DNA from: Bdellovibrionales bacterium | GTDB lineage: Bacteria > Bdellovibrionota > Bacteriovoracia > Bacteriovoracales > Bacteriovoracaceae | Direction of reading: 5' to 3' | Length of the DNA stretch: 64,000 bases | NCBI GenBank assembly: GCA_018646675.1 | Contig: JABGUH010000003.1 | Span: 59,776 to 123,775 of the forward strand | In this document: piece by piece, positions 56,886 through 64,000 of the stretch | How positions within the stretch are numbered: the stretch's first letter is position 1 | Layout: the number at the start of each line of letters is the position of its first letter | Notes under the pieces: generated by a model | What the model saw: the letters and a program-made list of their open reading frames with translations, nothing else | The model's database searches: none | What the model was told of the DNA's origin: nothing | Position numbers and translations under genes: made by a program

Positions 56886-58085
56886 TTAAGAGACTTTAAA
56901 AATAGCAGCAATACCCACATCACCAGCGGCACAACCACAAATTAATACATATCCACCACCTAAGCGTACTCCCTCCTCTAGACCTTCAATAATCAGACGA
57001 GTCAAAGTTGGCCCTTGGGGGTGGCCCCAAACTAAAGAGCAACCGGTATTATTCATCATACGCCAATTGAAATCTAACTGATGGGCCAAAACCAGATCAT
57101 TTACAGCAAATGGGTTATGGCTTTTAATCACCCCCATATCATCGATTGTCAGACCTGTTCTCTCCAAAATACGTTTGACTGCTAGGGTGGGGGCCTCTGG
57201 CATCAAACTGGGGCCGGTGCGTACCTCTGACTTTGCCACCAAGCTGATCTTGATTTCGGGTTTACTGCTTAACTCTGCAGCCTGCTCCTCGTTAGTCACC
57301 AACAAGCAAGCCATACCATCACCGGCATGAGTCTGGGTGCCACTAGTGACACAACTGTCTAACTCACTCATCTCCCTCATGGCACTAATCGATATCTGTT
57401 TCACCCCTAGATCTTGATCGATCACTCCCATTGAGCGGCCTTGGACATTTAATATTTCCAATGGAACCATCACCGCTTGGTGAAAATCGGACTCTACAGT
57501 ATCAAAGTACTGCTGATAGCGATGTGCCGCCAACTCATCCACTTCACTACGATCAAGGCGATACTTGCGGGCCACGTTACCAGCGGCTGCGATCATTGAC
57601 TTTTCAGTAGCGGGATCAAAACCGAAGTTATCCCAGACATCACTAATCACCTCAGTCCGTCGATAGGCTCGTCTCTCAGGAAAGATACTGGCCGGTGAGT
57701 CACTAGTACGATCGAAGGTTAGAACACCGACAACCTCTTTATCTCCTGCTTCAACTTCTGCAGCGGCGTGAATCACAGATTGCAATCCGGTGGCACAAGC
57801 TTGCTCCAAATGAAAACCAGGAACCCGATGATCCATCAAGCTGGAGAGAGTAGGAGAGTTCCAAAACTTCCAGTGCCAAGGAACAGTTGAAGCTGAAACT
57901 AGATAGTCTAGCTTCTTAATGGGTACTCGACGTATCCCTAAAATTCGATTCATCGACTCGGCGGCAAATTGACCAATATTAACTTCGGCCAAAGGAGAGG
58001 TCTGCCAAGCTGGAAAGTAGCTTGCCCCCCATGTGCCATAAGGAATACGCGCTTTGGGAAATATCATCTCTGTCGTGCTCACCAT
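56886..58085 (-). CDS. Thiolase-family acetyl-CoA acyltransferase
   Basis: A 399-residue thiolase. The acyl-binding Cys is in FHLEQACATGLQSVIHAAAE. The later His-containing loop is MGVIKSHNPFAVNDL, and the C-terminal catalytic Cys is in YVLICGCAAGDVGIAA, which replaces the common CxGGG. GTQTHAGDGMACLLVTNEEQ is the SDGAAA-type block. It would cleave a 3-ketoacyl-CoA with CoA, or condense in the reverse direction. First gene of the operon, with its promoter in the 58086-58337 region that also holds a 73-bp palindrome. Confidence 0.88.
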   Translation of the reverse strand: MVSTTEMIFPKARIPYGTWGASYFPAWQTSPLAEVNIGQFAAESMNRILGIRRVPIKKLDYLVSASTVPWHWKFWNSPTLSSLMDHRVPGFHLEQACATGLQSVIHAAAEVEAGDKEVVGVLTFDRTSDSPASIFPERRAYRRTEVISDVWDNFGFDPATEKSMIAAAGNVARKYRLDRSEVDELAAHRYQQYFDTVESDFHQAVMVPLEILNVQGRSMGVIDQDLGVKQISISAMREMSELDSCVTSGTQTHAGDGMACLLVTNEEQAAELSSKPEIKISLVAKSEVRTGPSLMPEAPTLAVKRILERTGLTIDDMGVIKSHNPFAVNDLVLAHQLDFNWRMMNNTGCSLVWGHPQGPTLTRLIIEGLEEGVRLGGGYVLICGCAAGDVGIAAIFKVS

Positions 58086-58144
58086 CCTACCCCTTTTTTC
58101 GTAGAGTTAGGCTGATACTAGCTGGAAAGATCTACAATTAGAAG

Positions 58145-58217
58145 GGTAACCGGTACCTTTTTGCGAAACTGTGCGTTATTTAATAACGCACAGTTTCGCA
58201 AAAAGGTACCGGTTACC
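58145..58217. repeat. 73-bp perfect palindrome, copy 1 (REP/BIME-like)
   Basis: Two 36-bp arms around a single central T. The outer arm starts GGTAACCGGTACCTTTTTGC and the inner part is GAAACTGTGCGTTATT. It is identical to the copy at 59655-59727. Outer arms match both ends of the RAYT relic near 5.1 and 5.8 kb. It lies between the divergent thiolase and PLD genes and could fold into a very stable hairpin in either transcript or extrude as a cruciform. Confidence 0.97.
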
Positions 58218-58337
58218 TACGCCTTCGCAGCCATCTAATTATTAGATAAAAACCAGAGAATCATTCTAATTTATCATTTACAATTTCTCGGCTATAAACT
58301 TGATCAAACGACTCCAGAATTTAAAGAAGGAAAGATT

Positions 58338-59654
58338 ATGAAATTATTATGCCTAATTGTAACAGCAATCATTTATTTACATCTGACGATAACAAATAGC
58401 TATGCCGTAAACCTAAAAGACTATACCCCTTACAACTACCAAGTACTCTTTACCAACCCTGACTGTAGTGACTACTACTACCCCACCCCGATGGAGAATA
58501 ATCGCGGTGAGCTAGTGCAGCAAAAGCCCAAAGGGGCTTACTGTAAAAAGCAGGATGGGGCCAACTCTGCCTTACGTCCATCCTCTCCTGAGTATCGCCT
58601 GATTGAGTGGATAAGAGATGTTAAAACTAAGGAGATCTTCTTCTCCTACCTCTCTTTTTCAAATGCCAGAGTAGCAGATGCGCTATGCCAGGCAGTGGTC
58701 GAGCGCAATGTGAAGATAAATTTCATTCTTGATCGCAGGACGGGAAAAAGGATGGCCAACTTGCTAATCAATTGCCGTCCCCATCCCCGCTTCCTAACTC
58801 CCAACCTTCCCCGAGTACACTACCGAGGACATGAGGGAGAGATCGGTTATGCCCACAACAAATACTTTATTGTAAATCCGAATCACCAACAAGAGATCAA
58901 GATCACCTTCAGTAGTGGCAATCTCTCCTCAGGGACAGTTTTACACCATGAGAATTGGCACTTTATTACAACTCATGCCAGCTCCTACTTTGCCCAGATC
59001 CACCTCTGCATGATGGAGGGGACTCTTAATCACTATCAGGATAGTCAGAGCTACCAAGATTTTATTCAACGTTGCCGCCAAAGGATCACCACTCCCGAAG
59101 AGGAGGATATTAAAGTATTTCTAATTCCTGGTGAGGGGGAGCAGGCGATGAACACCATTGCCCGCTCGATCAAGCAGTCTGATCGGATCTACCTGGCGGC
59201 CCACCGCTTCTCCAACCGTAAATTGATCGACCTATTGGCCGAGCGCCTAAAAGATCATGAAAGCACTCCGGTTGATATGAGATTAGTGGTGGATGACGAT
59301 ATCTACTGGACCTACGCCTTGCGGGTACCCAAATTCGGTGCTAATCGCTCTAACGAGCAGAGAAAGGTTCAATATCTAACTAAATATGGATTGCAGGTGC
59401 GCTATATCCAGACCAACCATAGCTCCTTTCTACTGCACCATAACAAATTTATAATTTTTCAAGGAGAGAGAGAGAGTAGCATCTTTACCGGTGCCGGCAA
59501 CCTAACCACTGCCGCCTTTACTAAAAACTTTGAGAACTTTTACCAGATCAAAATTCCCGAGGTAGTTAAAAGCTTTACTGGCCAGTACCAGCACCTCTTT
59601 AACAACCTCGGCAGCAGCAAAGAGGAGATGCCTGTTGAGAATTTCCTCCCCTAG
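58338..59654 (+). CDS. Secreted phospholipase D-superfamily protein
   Basis: A 438-residue protein with a signal peptide (LLCLIVTAIIYLHLTITNSY). Two HKD-type halves are visible: GYAHNKYFIVNPN followed by ITFSSGNLSSG, and LLHHNKFIIFQGE followed by SIFTGAGNLTTAAF. In both, H-x-K is intact but the Asp four residues later is replaced (Asn, then Gln). The downstream Asn of the GxN motif is kept. PLD enzymes hydrolyse phosphodiesters in lipids or DNA. The missing Asp is tolerated in some nuclease-like members. AAGGAA precedes the ATG. The TAG stop is followed at once by the second palindrome. Confidence 0.88.
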   Translation: MKLLCLIVTAIIYLHLTITNSYAVNLKDYTPYNYQVLFTNPDCSDYYYPTPMENNRGELVQQKPKGAYCKKQDGANSALRPSSPEYRLIEWIRDVKTKEIFFSYLSFSNARVADALCQAVVERNVKINFILDRRTGKRMANLLINCRPHPRFLTPNLPRVHYRGHEGEIGYAHNKYFIVNPNHQQEIKITFSSGNLSSGTVLHHENWHFITTHASSYFAQIHLCMMEGTLNHYQDSQSYQDFIQRCRQRITTPEEEDIKVFLIPGEGEQAMNTIARSIKQSDRIYLAAHRFSNRKLIDLLAERLKDHESTPVDMRLVVDDDIYWTYALRVPKFGANRSNEQRKVQYLTKYGLQVRYIQTNHSSFLLHHNKFIIFQGERESSIFTGAGNLTTAAFTKNFENFYQIKIPEVVKSFTGQYQHLFNNLGSSKEEMPVENFLP

Positions 59655-59773
59655 GGTAACCGGTACCTTTTTGCGAAACTGTGCGTTATTTAATAACGCA
59701 CAGTTTCGCAAAAAGGTACCGGTTACCCACGCCTCGAATAACGCGGAGTCTCGCAAAAAGGTGTCGGTTATCC
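59655..59773. repeat. 73-bp perfect palindrome, copy 2, plus a degenerate half copy
   Basis: 59655-59727 is identical over all 73 bp to the copy at 58145. It begins at the base after the PLD stop codon, so it will form the 3' hairpin of that mRNA. From about 59736 to 59773 there is a decayed half copy (AATAACGCGGAGTCTCGCAA, then AAAGGTGTCGGTTATCC). Two identical copies 1,510 bp apart bracket the PLD gene. Confidence 0.96.
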
Positions 59774-59861
59774 CTATGAAAAGTCGATTTGCCATGCTAT
59801 TTTACCGCCGCGAAAGTTATTTAATATCAAAACAGTCAACTTTTTCTATGGGAGATAAGCT

Positions 59862-60164
59862 GTGTTAAAACCACTACTTGTTATTCTAACCTACCTGGCG
59901 GTGATCTTCATCTATCCTCGCTTTCTTCTTAGCACTGGCGGGCCGGGTGACCCTTGGGTCAACTACCTTTATATGTATGGGTTTGGTGCTATCACCTTCT
60001 TTACTGGGATCAAACTGATTCTATCATCCAAAGCTTGTCAGTTAGGCCGCGGTCATGACAGCAAGTGGTTTGGCTTCTTAGTGGGTGGCTTCTTCTTCTT
60101 TGCTATCTTCCACGCAACCTGGGTCTATCTATCCCTCAATCTGCCAGTTAAAGGAGGGATGTAG
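59862..60164 (+). CDS. Small membrane protein, probable partner of the symporter
   Basis: A 100-residue protein with three TM segments (LLVILTYLAVIFIYPRFLL; YLYMYGFGAITFFTGIKLIL; WFGFLVGGFFFFAIFHATWV). It starts at a GTG with GGAG about 8 bases upstream. It is followed after 2 bp by the sodium:solute symporter gene. Symporters of this family often have a small membrane partner (DUF485 or DUF4212 type). This one is not obviously either, but its position suggests the same role. Confidence 0.75.
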   Translation: MLKPLLVILTYLAVIFIYPRFLLSTGGPGDPWVNYLYMYGFGAITFFTGIKLILSSKACQLGRGHDSKWFGFLVGGFFFFAIFHATWVYLSLNLPVKGGM

Positions 60165-60166
60165 TA

Positions 60167-62089
60167 ATGGAACATGGAATGGGACTAAACATTGGCCAAG
60201 ATGCCACCTTCGTCATCGGCAGTATCATCGTCGGTTACTTCATCTTAATCTCGGTTTTTGGCGGCTACTTTGCTCGCTTTAGCCGTAACATTAACGACTT
60301 CTTCTACTCCGGCCAACGTTTTGCGTGGTGGCTACCCGCCGCCTCAATGATCGCCACCGGAATTGGCTCCTACAGCTTTTTGAAATACTCAGAGCAGGGT
60401 TTTAACACTGGAATGAGTAGCTCCCTGACCTACATGAACGACTGGTTTATCGTACCGTTTTTCATGTTTGGCTGGCTACCGATCGTCTACTTCTCTCGAG
60501 TCAAATCGATCCCGGAGTATTTCGAGCGCCGCTTTAATAAGACCGCCCGTTATGTGGCAGTCTTTATTATCATGGCCTATATGCTCTTTTATATTGGCTA
60601 TAACCTCTTTACCATTGGTATCGCTATCGAAGGGATGGTGGGATGGCCGATGCTATGGACCATTCCGATTGTTGCCACCTTTCTTGGGGCATATGTTACC
60701 TTCGGCGGTCAGACCGCCGTCATCTTTACTGACCTCTTTCAAGGAGTAATGCTCTATGTGGCCGGAGGTCTGGCGATCTTTGCCGGCATCTACGCCTTAG
60801 GTGGATTTGATGAGTTCTGGGGCTGGTTACCAATTACTCACCGTCTGCCATTTGTTCACCTGACAGAGAATGTAAAGTTCAACACCTCAGGACTCTTCTG
60901 GGGAGAGGCGCTGGCCGGAAGTATCGCTTTTACCTTTATGAATCAGGGATTCATCATGCGTTACCTGACCATCAAAAGTATTCATGATTGTCGAAAGGCG
61001 GTGGTCTTTAACGTATTGGTTACTCTACCTGTTTCAGCGATAGTTGTTGGGGCCGTTGGCTGGATTGCAAAATCCTTGGTGGCCAAACAAGCCTTTGTTG
61101 GCGGTGCCTTGGCCGGTTATAACCCAATCGTAATTGAGAACACCTTTCATACTTTTTTAGTGGTTGCTTGGGAGACCCTGCTACAAAATACCTGGCTATT
61201 TGGCTTTGTTGTAGCGGCCCTAACTGCTGCACTTATGTCCACCATTGATACTTTGATCAATGCTTGTGCCGCAATTATGATCTATGACATCTATAAGCCA
61301 CTAATCAAGCAAGATGAAACAGACACTCACTACTTAAAGGCAGCTCGCTGGGCCTCGGTAATTGCCACGGCAACCGGCCTGATCCTAGTTATCTGGTTTG
61401 CCCAGCAAAAAGGTAGTTTGATGTCGATCCACTACAAAGGGATCATGGTAATTATCCCGGCGATTGTTACCACCATTTTCCTTGGTGCTTTCTGGCGACG
61501 CTTTAATGCTACTGCCGCGGTTTCCGCCATGGTGCTAGGAAGTATTCTTACGCTGCTATCAGTCCCCTATCCTGAACTGATTAAACCCTTGGCAGCATTT
61601 GTTAAAGGCCCACAAAATGGGGTCTACATCTACATGCGCGCCCTGTTTGGCATGTGTATTACAACTGTCATTGGGGTCTCTGTTACACTGCTAACCACCA
61701 AGTATAAAGCGACAAAAGCGGAGCTAAAAAAGAGCAAAGGTCTTACCATCTGTACCTTGGACGATGCGATGAGTATCTACCGTGGTGGAGGTAAACCCAA
61801 CCACACTGTTGGCGAAAAAGTGGGAGATCTAAATGTTGTAATTGATGAGTCGATCCCAACTAAAACTTTCTCCGCTTCGGCCAGTGTGATGAAACGCTTG
61901 AAAGCTAATCCAAGTGATATAGTCTACGTTGAAGATAATCGCCGCTGGTTAGGTGGCTTGCGTGCCGGCCACATTAAAGCACATGATATTCATCAAGGTG
62001 AAGACGATGTAGTGATGTTAAGTGCCCAGACCTTCCATGATCTCTATCTATTGGAAGGCAAGCAGGTGCGACTAGAGAAAATTTTCTAG
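60167..62089 (+). CDS. Sodium:solute symporter (SSS family)
   Basis: A 640-residue protein with about 13 TM helices. SSS hallmarks: DFFYSGQRFAWWLPAASMIA at the first helices with TGIGSYSFLKYSEQGF, RVKSIPEYFERRFNKTARYV, GAYVTFGGQTAVIFTDLFQG and AALTAALMSTIDTLINACAA. The last contains the Na2-site Ser/Thr pair. After the last TM a cytosolic tail of about 125 residues (KAELKKSKGLTICTLDDAMS ... VRLEKIF) is unusual and may regulate it. The substrate (amino acid, organic acid or sugar) cannot be told from sequence here. Confidence 0.92.
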   Translation: MEHGMGLNIGQDATFVIGSIIVGYFILISVFGGYFARFSRNINDFFYSGQRFAWWLPAASMIATGIGSYSFLKYSEQGFNTGMSSSLTYMNDWFIVPFFMFGWLPIVYFSRVKSIPEYFERRFNKTARYVAVFIIMAYMLFYIGYNLFTIGIAIEGMVGWPMLWTIPIVATFLGAYVTFGGQTAVIFTDLFQGVMLYVAGGLAIFAGIYALGGFDEFWGWLPITHRLPFVHLTENVKFNTSGLFWGEALAGSIAFTFMNQGFIMRYLTIKSIHDCRKAVVFNVLVTLPVSAIVVGAVGWIAKSLVAKQAFVGGALAGYNPIVIENTFHTFLVVAWETLLQNTWLFGFVVAALTAALMSTIDTLINACAAIMIYDIYKPLIKQDETDTHYLKAARWASVIATATGLILVIWFAQQKGSLMSIHYKGIMVIIPAIVTTIFLGAFWRRFNATAAVSAMVLGSILTLLSVPYPELIKPLAAFVKGPQNGVYIYMRALFGMCITTVIGVSVTLLTTKYKATKAELKKSKGLTICTLDDAMSIYRGGGKPNHTVGEKVGDLNVVIDESIPTKTFSASASVMKRLKANPSDIVYVEDNRRWLGGLRAGHIKAHDIHQGEDDVVMLSAQTFHDLYLLEGKQVRLEKIF

Positions 62090-62100
62090 CTCATCTAATT

Positions 62101-64000
62101 TCATTCTTCAACAACAAGCCGAATCGAATGAATTTTCACTGCAGCAGCTTGATCCCTGCCAATCAAGCGAAATGCCAACGATAGTCCCTCTGAATCTTCT
62201 GCCCTCTTGCCGTTGAACGATCCAACATGAAACGAGTGAACTAATATATTACGACCGATGGCCAAAGTAGAGTTCGTAGTATCTCCAATAAATGCTCTTG
62301 TGGTATTATCAACATTAAATCTAGCTTGAATATAAACATCATATTTTAAGTTTGAAGTATTGGCATTGGTATAATCTATTAGTAGTTTTATCCTCTTATT
62401 CTCAAACTGATATACATCCTGAATTATTTGCCTAACATATAGATAACCGAGCGAATTACCAAACATTGCATTAACCATCATTCCGTCTAACTGTTTTTCA
62501 ACCGTTGCAAAAAAACTCCCATCTTTTGTCTTAATCCTCCAATTGCGCCAAGAAGAAGTAAGTAAAACATCGGCATTGCTAATAGTCATTGTCGGAGTGA
62601 TATCCTTAAAGTATGGATCAACGATTGGAATAGAGCAGTAAACATCTGACACGTACGACTTATCAGAACAAGCAGAATCCCATATTGGATACTGATTACT
62701 ATCTTGTATTTGAACTCTATCTTTTAAGATAACAAACTTACCTGCATCTTTATCATGCGTATTGGCATGCCACACCGCTGCACCACTAGCATTGTATACT
62801 ACAAAGTTACCATCATGCTGGAACCTAGCGAAATAACCACAATTTGTTTTAGCTGCGCAACTTGTCCTAGAAGCCCATAGTGGCCGTAATGGAGATTTCT
62901 CGTAGAGCACAAGGTTTCCATCCGACTGCATCGACAAAAATGAATCGTCACTTTCAAGTTTCTCACTCTGATTAAGACGCAATTCGCCCTTACTTATAAT
63001 ATTAACAAATTGTTGTCTAGCTACACTAACCAAGTACGAATGAATAATGTTAGTACCAACACTATCACCTATAATATAGACAATTGTCTCCTCATGATGC
63101 TCGAGAGGCGCAGTATAGTCATGTCCAGCTCCAACTCCTGTAGTCCCATCAAAAATGGTTGTATCACACGCAATGTTCTCTCCTTGAAAAGTCTTTTGAC
63201 AGGTATATGGAGGGACACCTCCTGTAACTACAAATTTATAACTTCTGGCCGCATCGCCAACAACAAAGGAGAGTGTGTGGCCATTTGGAATGGTGACATT
63301 GTTCTCTTTTAATTCTACTGAGAGTACCTGTGGTGTCTGACACGTTTTATCGGTTAAAACCATTCCTGCAGGACAAGTAGTAAAGTTGGTACAGTCAATC
63401 TTTCGTTCGAGGCCAATATTTGTAGTGACACAAGTTTCTTCGACTATCGGAGGAGCTGTTATGGCCACCGGAGGCTCTGTTGCAACTACCAGAGGAGCTC
63501 TTGCAGCTACCGGAGAAGTAGCACTAACTAAGTATGAGCTTCCAACTTCAGCACCAGTGCTATCTCCAATAACATAGGTGACAGTCTTCCCATGATGCTC
63601 AATAGGTGCAGTATAGTTGTGTCCGGCCCCCACACCTGTCGTAGCATCAAAAATGGTTGTATCACACGCAGTGTTCTCACCTTGAAAATTCTTTTGACAG
63701 GTATATGGAGGGACACCTCCTGTAACTACAAATTTATAATTTCTGGCCGCACCACCAACGACAAAGGAGAGTGTGTGACCATTTGGAATAGTGATATTGT
63801 TCTCTTTTAATTCTACTGTGAGTACCTGTGGCGTCTGACAGGTGTTATTAGTTAAAATCTTACCTGCAGGACAAGTGGTAACACTGGTACAATCAATCCT
63901 TCGTTCGAGGCCAACGTTTGTAGTAACACAAGTTTCTTCAACTATCGGAGGAGCTGTTTCAACTATCGGAGGAGCTGTTTCAACTATCGGAGGAGCTGTT
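62101..64000 (-). CDS. Secreted repeat protein with bulb-type lectin domain (5' end outside window)
   Basis: The frame is open on the minus strand from the right edge to the stop at 62101, at least 633 residues. Near the edge are PPIVETA repeats and a Cys-rich linker (ETCVTTNVGLERRIDCTSVT). Two copies of a module of about 100 residues follow (VELKENN.TIPNGHTLSFVV, YKFVVTGGVPPYTCQK, GVGAGH.YTAP), 166 residues apart. Then comes a bulb-type mannose-lectin domain (LSMQSDGNLVLYEKSP, FARFQHDGNFVVYNASGAAV, then WHAN). The C-terminal region is a beta-rich domain (AFIGDTTNSTLAIGRNILVH). Probably a surface adhesin or sugar-binding protein. Convergent with the symporter gene, only 11 bp away. Confidence 0.85.
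   Translation of the reverse strand, partial: TAPPIVETAPPIVETAPPIVEETCVTTNVGLERRIDCTSVTTCPAGKILTNNTCQTPQVLTVELKENNITIPNGHTLSFVVGGAARNYKFVVTGGVPPYTCQKNFQGENTACDTTIFDATTGVGAGHNYTAPIEHHGKTVTYVIGDSTGAEVGSSYLVSATSPVAARAPLVVATEPPVAITAPPIVEETCVTTNIGLERKIDCTNFTTCPAGMVLTDKTCQTPQVLSVELKENNVTIPNGHTLSFVVGDAARSYKFVVTGGVPPYTCQKTFQGENIACDTTIFDGTTGVGAGHDYTAPLEHHEETIVYIIGDSVGTNIIHSYLVSVARQQFVNIISKGELRLNQSEKLESDDSFLSMQSDGNLVLYEKSPLRPLWASRTSCAAKTNCGYFARFQHDGNFVVYNASGAAVWHANTHDKDAGKFVILKDRVQIQDSNQYPIWDSACSDKSYVSDVYCSIPIVDPYFKDITPTMTISNADVLLTSSWRNWRIKTKDGSFFATVEKQLDGMMVNAMFGNSLGYLYVRQIIQDVYQFENKRIKLLIDYTNANTSNLKYDVYIQARFNVDNTTRAFIGDTTNSTLAIGRNILVHSFHVGSFNGKRAEDSEGLSLAFRLIGRDQAAAVKIHSIRLVVEE
63028..63935 (-). repeat. 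Tandem in-gene repeat, period 498 bp
   Basis: Two near-identical DNA units, for example the TGTATCACACGCA-containing segments around 63160 and 63658, are 498 bp (166 codons) apart inside the lectin-domain protein. Each unit encodes a VELKENN module plus a Cys-rich linker. Further short PPIVE repeats (21 bp) run off the right edge at 63940-64000. Confidence 0.9.

Noticed and set aside
59635..59868. Short reading frames with RKKVPVT-like peptides
   Set aside because: They are translations of the palindromic repeat arms, not genes.

Overview
The window comes from a Gram-negative (diderm) bacterium of moderate to low GC. It encodes outer-membrane porins, many lipoproteins, signal-peptide proteins, a complete Bat/MoxR operon, Ffh, CysS and GltX. 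The proteins resemble those of Bdellovibrionota and other former deltaproteobacterial lineages: large secreted hypotheticals, a RAYT relic of the type with a PYHIVARSNNREW block, and a formylglycine-enzyme-like relic. This placement is an inference from family resemblance, not a proven taxonomy. I found no tRNA, rRNA or CRISPR.

Layout. 1-5 kb: an exported J-domain-like protein (cut by the window edge), a large exported protein of unknown function, a histidine kinase, a relic of a formylglycine-generating-enzyme-like gene and a lipoprotein. 5.0-5.9 kb: a broken REP-associated tyrosine transposase between two inverted REP-like ends. 5.9-6.7 kb: mutM. 6.9-14.9 kb: a seven-gene operon with two or three CYTH/triphosphate-tunnel-type proteins, a DeoR-type regulator, a phosphate/polyphosphate-type porin, an SLC13 permease and a Na+/phosphate cotransporter. 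It looks like a system for acquiring and processing phosphate or polyphosphate. 15.2-21.6 kb: a permuted-papain lipoprotein, a subtilisin-like lipoprotein, and a sensor without an ATPase domain paired with a stand-alone receiver. 21.7-32.4 kb: the MoxR-DUF58-BatA-BatBC-BatD-BatE envelope operon, which includes a thioredoxin/BatD-like fusion. 32.4-41.5 kb: alkaline phosphatase, ffh, a metallophosphoesterase, an M48-like protease, S1/P1 nuclease, cysS and gltX.

41.7-47.2 kb: a three-gene cassette for an outer-membrane barrel, a surface lipoprotein and an ExeM/NucH-type nuclease. 47.2-50.2 kb: a METTL25-like methyltransferase, a cold-shock protein and a CDF transporter fused to a NifX-like domain. 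50.2-58.1 kb: an operon that reads as a route from a 2-oxo acid through a 2-hydroxyacyl-CoA to beta-oxidation (PanE-like dehydrogenase, CoA transferase, radical dehydratase and activator, hydratase/dehydrogenase, thiolase). 58.1-59.8 kb: a secreted PLD-family protein bracketed by two identical 73-bp palindromes that match the ends of the transposase relic. 59.9-62.1 kb: a sodium:solute symporter with a small membrane partner. 62.1-64 kb: the C-terminal part of a repeat protein with a bulb-type lectin domain.

Phosphorus acquisition recurs across the window: porin, transporters, triphosphatases, alkaline phosphatase, two extracellular nucleases and PLD. The two most interesting multi-gene systems are the CYTH/phosphate operon and the 2-hydroxyacyl-CoA operon.
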